The notes under the pieces are model-generated. The model made no database searches. It saw nothing but the letters and a program-made list of their open reading frames with translations, and was not told the DNA's origin. 64,000 bases of DNA, from NCBI RefSeq assembly GCF_015865035.1, contig NZ_JADZGI010000001.1, positions 1,488,001-1,552,000 of the forward strand, given 5' to 3'. The DNA comes from Novosphingobium aureum (GTDB taxonomy: Bacteria; Pseudomonadota; Alphaproteobacteria; Sphingomonadales; Sphingomonadaceae). The position numbers were made by a program, and so were the translations under genes. This document shows, in pieces, positions 61,073 through 64,000 of this stretch (positions are counted from its first letter, which is position 1; every line of letters starts with the position of its first letter).

Positions 61073-61384
61073 TCAGCCGGCCTTGGCGCGCTCGTGGTGG
61101 CGGATCACCTCGTCGATGATGAAGCGCAGGAACTTCTCGCCGAAGTCGGGATCGAGGTGCGCGTCCTCGGCAAGACGGCGCAGACGCTCGATCTGGATTT
61201 TTTCGCGGCCCGGGTCCGAGGCCGGCAGGTTGTGCTCGGCCTTGTAGGCGCCGACCGCCTGCGTGATACGGAAGCGCTCGGCAAGCATGTGGATCAGCGC
61301 GGCATCGATGTTGTCGATGCTCGAACGGAAACCGGCCAGGACCTTGCCTGCTTCGGCGGCTGCTTCGGGATTTTGCTGGGTCAT
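61073..61384 (-). CDS. Chorismate mutase, AroQ class
   Basis: 103 residues, a free-standing domain. FRSSIDNIDAALIHMLAERF, RITQAVGAYKAEHNLPASDP and REKIQIERLRRLAEDAHLDP carry the conserved Arg/Lys/Glu set of AroQ chorismate mutases, and FIIDEVIRHH closes the third helix. Converts chorismate to prephenate. No signal peptide. Lies opposite to its neighbours. Confidence 0.93.
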   Translation of the reverse strand: MTQQNPEAAAEAGKVLAGFRSSIDNIDAALIHMLAERFRITQAVGAYKAEHNLPASDPGREKIQIERLRRLAEDAHLDPDFGEKFLRFIIDEVIRHHERAKAG

Positions 61385-61504
61385 CGTCGGGTTGCGCTAG
61401 CACGGCTTTTGCGCTGCGGCCAGACCTCCGCCTGCCTCTGCTAGGGCGCGAGTTGCGCCATTAACACTTGCGTCGCGGCCCATTCGTCCCCATTGCGCGG
61501 TGCG

Positions 61505-62521
61505 ATGAGTGCAGATGTCATTTCCCTGCGCACGCGCGGGCCGCAACCTTCCCTCGCTCCCATGCTGGCGCTCACCGCCTCCGGCATGAACAGCGTCAAC
61601 TCGGTCATCCTCGACCGCATGCAGAGCGAGATTCCCCTGATCCCGGCGCTGGCCGGGCACCTCATTGCGGGTGGGGGCAAGCGTATGCGCCCGATGCTGA
61701 CCGTCGCCGGGGCCGAACTGTGCGGCTACCAGGGCACGCGGCATCACAAGCTCGCTGCTGCGGTGGAATTCATCCATACCGCGACCCTGCTCCACGACGA
61801 CGTCGTCGATGGCTCGGAGATGCGTCGCGGCAAGGCTGCCGCCAACATCGTCTTCGGCAACCCGGCCACGGTGCTGGTGGGCGACTTCCTGTTCACCCGT
61901 TCGTTCGAGCTGATGGTCGAGGATGGCAGCCTCAAGGTGCTCAAGATCCTCTCGCGCGCCAGCTCGGTGATCGCGCAGGGCGAGGTCGACCAGTTGACCG
62001 CGCAGCGCAAGATCGAGACGAGCGAGGACCACTATCTCGAGATCATCGGCTCCAAGACTGCCGCACTTTTCGCTGCCGCGACGCGTATCTCGGCGGTCAT
62101 CGCCGAGAAGAGCGAGGCCGAGGAGCTCGCACTCGATGCCTACGGGCGCAATCTCGGCATCGCCTTCCAGCTCGTCGACGATGCGATCGACTACGATTCC
62201 GAGGCCGCCGAATCGGGCAAGGACAAGGGCGACGACTTCCGCGAGGGGAAGATGACCCTCCCGGTCATCCTCGCCTATGCGCGCGGCAATGCCGAAGAGC
62301 GCAAGTTCTGGGAGGATGCCATCGCCGGATTTCGCACCGAGGACGAGGATCTCGCTCACGCGGTCGAGTTGATCAATCGCCACGCCTGTGTCGAGGCCAC
62401 GCGCGAGCGTGCGCGCCTTTATGCGCAGCGTGCGATCGATGCGATCTCGATCTTCCCGGCAGGCGCCGCACGCGACGCGATGTGCGAGGCGGTCGAGTTC
62501 GCGGTAGCGCGTCGCTACTGA
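61505..62521 (+). CDS. Polyprenyl (octa/deca-prenyl type) diphosphate synthase
   Basis: 338 residues from the ATG at 61505. AGHLIAGGGKRMRPMLTVAG then first aspartate motif LLHDDVVDGSEMRRGKAAAN, later FQLVDDAIDYDSEAAESGKD with the second Asp motif. The residues before the first motif (AAVEFIHTATLLHDDVVD) are of the long-chain synthase kind that makes ubiquinone side chains. No partner gene is linked. Confidence 0.92.
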   Translation: MSADVISLRTRGPQPSLAPMLALTASGMNSVNSVILDRMQSEIPLIPALAGHLIAGGGKRMRPMLTVAGAELCGYQGTRHHKLAAAVEFIHTATLLHDDVVDGSEMRRGKAAANIVFGNPATVLVGDFLFTRSFELMVEDGSLKVLKILSRASSVIAQGEVDQLTAQRKIETSEDHYLEIIGSKTAALFAAATRISAVIAEKSEAEELALDAYGRNLGIAFQLVDDAIDYDSEAAESGKDKGDDFREGKMTLPVILAYARGNAEERKFWEDAIAGFRTEDEDLAHAVELINRHACVEATRERARLYAQRAIDAISIFPAGAARDAMCEAVEFAVARRY

Positions 62522-62638
62522 GGACCGGAGCGCGCTGCGGTGTGCCTGTTGCGCTGAGGTCACGATAGCCGTTTGCAACATGCATGAAACGAGGCTGCAA
62601 TTGCAGCGCACGGTATCGCAGCCTATCGAAGCTTCGCC

Positions 62639-63403
62639 ATGTTCCTAGGTCCCGCAGCATCCGAACCGAGAGGATATCGTTCCGGTTCGCCGCGCCAGAG
62701 AGCTGTCTCCGCGACGCTCTCGGCTGCGGTGGTGCTGCTTGCCCTGCTTTTCGCGCTCTACCAGACCCAGATCGCGCCGCATCTCGACCAGCCTCAGACG
62801 GTGACCAGCTTCGACGTCCCGGGCGAGAAGGACGACGACGAGGGCGACGAGGCGCAGGACAAGGAAAAGAGCGAGGAGAAGGAAAAGGCGCCCGAGACCA
62901 AGCAGCGCGAGCCATCGCCCGATCCCAAGCCTGTCGAGACCCCGCAGGTCGAGCCACCCAAGGCGCAGAAGCAGGCCTTCACCTTCATGAAGCTGTCGAG
63001 CGCGGACATGGCGGCTGCGGATATCGGACGGATGAGCGGACCGGCACCGGCACAGTCGCCGGCTGGTTCGGGCAGTGTCTATGGTCCGGGCGAGGGGCCG
63101 GGCGGAGCGGTGCTCTACAACGCGGACTGGTATCGCCCGCCTACCGACGCCGAGCTGGCCGGTTATCTGCCTGCACGACGGCCCGATACCGGCTGGGGCA
63201 TGATCGCGTGCCAGACGATCGAGCAGTACCGGGTCGAGAATTGCCAGATCCTGGGCGAATCGCCGCGAGGGTCGGGCTTTGGACGCGCGGTGCTCGAGGC
63301 CGCCTGGCAGTTCCGCGTGCAGCCTCCGCGCATCAACGGCAAGCCGCAGCTGGGCACCTGGGTGCGCATCCGCATCGATTACGGAACGCGTCGCAGCGGC
63401 TGA
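62639..63403 (+). CDS. TonB-like membrane protein
   Basis: 254 residues. One membrane helix (AVVLLALLFALYQTQIA, about 29-46), then a highly charged and Pro-rich stalk (DKEKSEEKEKAPETKQREPS, PKPVETPQVEPPKAQK) and a small C-terminal domain (GRAVLEAAWQFRVQPPRING, GTWVRIRIDYGTR). The layout is TonB-like, and the end motif (AAWQFRVQPP) resembles TonB C-terminal strands. It is not linked to exbB/exbD here. Confidence 0.62.
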   Translation: MFLGPAASEPRGYRSGSPRQRAVSATLSAAVVLLALLFALYQTQIAPHLDQPQTVTSFDVPGEKDDDEGDEAQDKEKSEEKEKAPETKQREPSPDPKPVETPQVEPPKAQKQAFTFMKLSSADMAAADIGRMSGPAPAQSPAGSGSVYGPGEGPGGAVLYNADWYRPPTDAELAGYLPARRPDTGWGMIACQTIEQYRVENCQILGESPRGSGFGRAVLEAAWQFRVQPPRINGKPQLGTWVRIRIDYGTRRSG

Positions 63404-63431
63404 CAAGAGTAGCTGTCAGGTCGGGCGATGT

Positions 63432-64000
63432 TCAAGCCGTACCGTACTGCAGCTGCTCGACTTCCTCGAGCCGGTCGATCACTTCGTCGAGCGTGGCTGG
63501 CCGCGCGATGAAGTAGCCCTGGGCCAGTGGGAAGCCGGCGAGCCGGGCGCTGATCAGCTGGTTCTCGGTCTCGATGCCCTCGATCACGCATTCCAGGCTG
63601 AGTGAACGCGCGAGATTGCGGATTGCGGTGACCAGACGCCGACCTGCGGCCTCGTCAAGGCGAGAGGCGAAGCTGCGATCGATCTTGACCATGTCGAGCG
63701 GAAGCTGGTGGAGTGAGGACAGGCTGGAATAACCGGTTCCGAAATCGTCGAGCGCGATTTTCACCCCCGTGCCGCGCAAGGTCGCCAGCGCTTCGCGCGC
63801 ATTGTCGAGATCGGCGATCAGCGAGGTCTCGGTGATTTCGAAAAGCAGGCGCGCCGGGTTGCAACCCGAGGCGGTGATGCGATCGAGCAGCCCGCTTATC
63901 GTTGGCGGGTGGCACAGGTCCTGCCCGGAGAGGTTGAACGAGAGGCGCAGGCGCGCAGGCAACTGGGCGAGCGCGTCGAGGACCTTGTCGAACAGCGCCA
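63432..64000 (-). CDS. EAL-domain phosphodiesterase (C-terminal part, partial)
   Basis: The frame runs from a stop at 63432 to the window edge with no start inside; about 189 residues are visible. FNLSGQDLCHPPTISGLLDR, LLFEITETSLIADLDNAREA, VKIALDDFGTGYSSLSSLHQ, VKIDRSFASRL and CVIEGIETENQLISARLAGF are the EAL catalytic core (with the Asp-Asp and Glu metal sites). Cyclic-di-GMP breakdown. N-terminal part, perhaps with GGDEF, lies outside. Confidence 0.93.
   Translation of the reverse strand, partial: ALFDKVLDALAQLPARLRLSFNLSGQDLCHPPTISGLLDRITASGCNPARLLFEITETSLIADLDNAREALATLRGTGVKIALDDFGTGYSSLSSLHQLPLDMVKIDRSFASRLDEAAGRRLVTAIRNLARSLSLECVIEGIETENQLISARLAGFPLAQGYFIARPATLDEVIDRLEEVEQLQYGTA

Noticed and set aside
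61397..62611. 404-codon minus-strand frame
   Set aside because: Antisense to the polyprenyl synthase gene.

Overview
The window is GC-rich alphaproteobacterial DNA, most likely from a sphingomonad (Novosphingobium-like). This is inferred from the host gene set and gene style (yajC-secD-secF, a WalW-type deacetylase, PhoPQ-like two-component genes, polyprenyl synthase). About two thirds of it (1 to about 42,617) is one siphovirus-type prophage whose left end lies outside the window. The rest (42,618-64,000) is ordinary chromosome.

Prophage layout. Reading leftward on the minus strand from 33.5 kb: a Cro-like gene and an early/replication operon (small regulators, SF2 helicase, VRR-NUC nuclease, VapE-type primase/ATPase) runs to 28.4 kb. 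A 250-bp repeat-rich region follows that looks like a replication origin. Then come terminase (27-24.7 kb), a portal with extra C-terminal domains, minor head protein, protease-scaffold, cement protein, DUF2184 major capsid, connectors, tail terminator, tail tube, a frameshifted tail-assembly chaperone, tape measure, tail tip genes, a 1786-residue J-like host-specificity protein, and a lysis cassette (membrane proteins, GH108 endolysin, i-spanin/o-spanin) near the left edge. On the plus strand from 33.6 kb: a CI-like S24 repressor, a two-gene DUF1828 cassette, a terminator, a second operator/promoter, then a recombination operon (coiled-coil protein, YqaJ exonuclease, possible annealing partner, ParB-like protein, an ACP-like protein without the carrier serine, excisionase-like HTH protein, tyrosine integrase). 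The integrase ends 3 bp from a 5' half of a tRNA-Pro(TGG) gene, which marks the right attachment junction.

The signals that stand out are these. (1) The portal polypeptide carries an Acb1-like 2H phosphoesterase domain with two HVT motifs (anti-CBASS) and a further C-terminal domain resembling phage barnase/EndoU/colicin-type nucleases. (2) Six copies of a bipartite motif, CGGTAA-(19-20)-TASSST, lie just upstream of six late genes, at a distance that would give leaderless transcripts for four of them. (3) Two plus-strand accessory genes (a lipoprotein and a DUF4145 protein) are both joined to this motif at the same 12-bp sequence. (4) A classic A-AAA-AAG slippery site joins the tail chaperone to a 73-codon extension. 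(5) Eleven TGGAAA repeats lie beside the VapE gene. (6) Two matching repressor operators/promoters control the two divergent early operons.

Host part. tRNA-Ile(CAT), a WalW-type deacetylase, a soluble histidine kinase, an Lrp/AsnC regulator, type II dehydroquinase, a small lipoprotein, a 3TM holin-like protein, tRNA-Pro(GGG), yajC-secD-secF, a glycosyltransferase, a DUF885 Tat-exported peptidase-like protein, an ABC-F ATPase, a PepSY protein next to an OmpR/PhoQ-like two-component pair, chorismate mutase, a polyprenyl diphosphate synthase, a TonB-like membrane protein and the C-terminal part of an EAL-domain protein.
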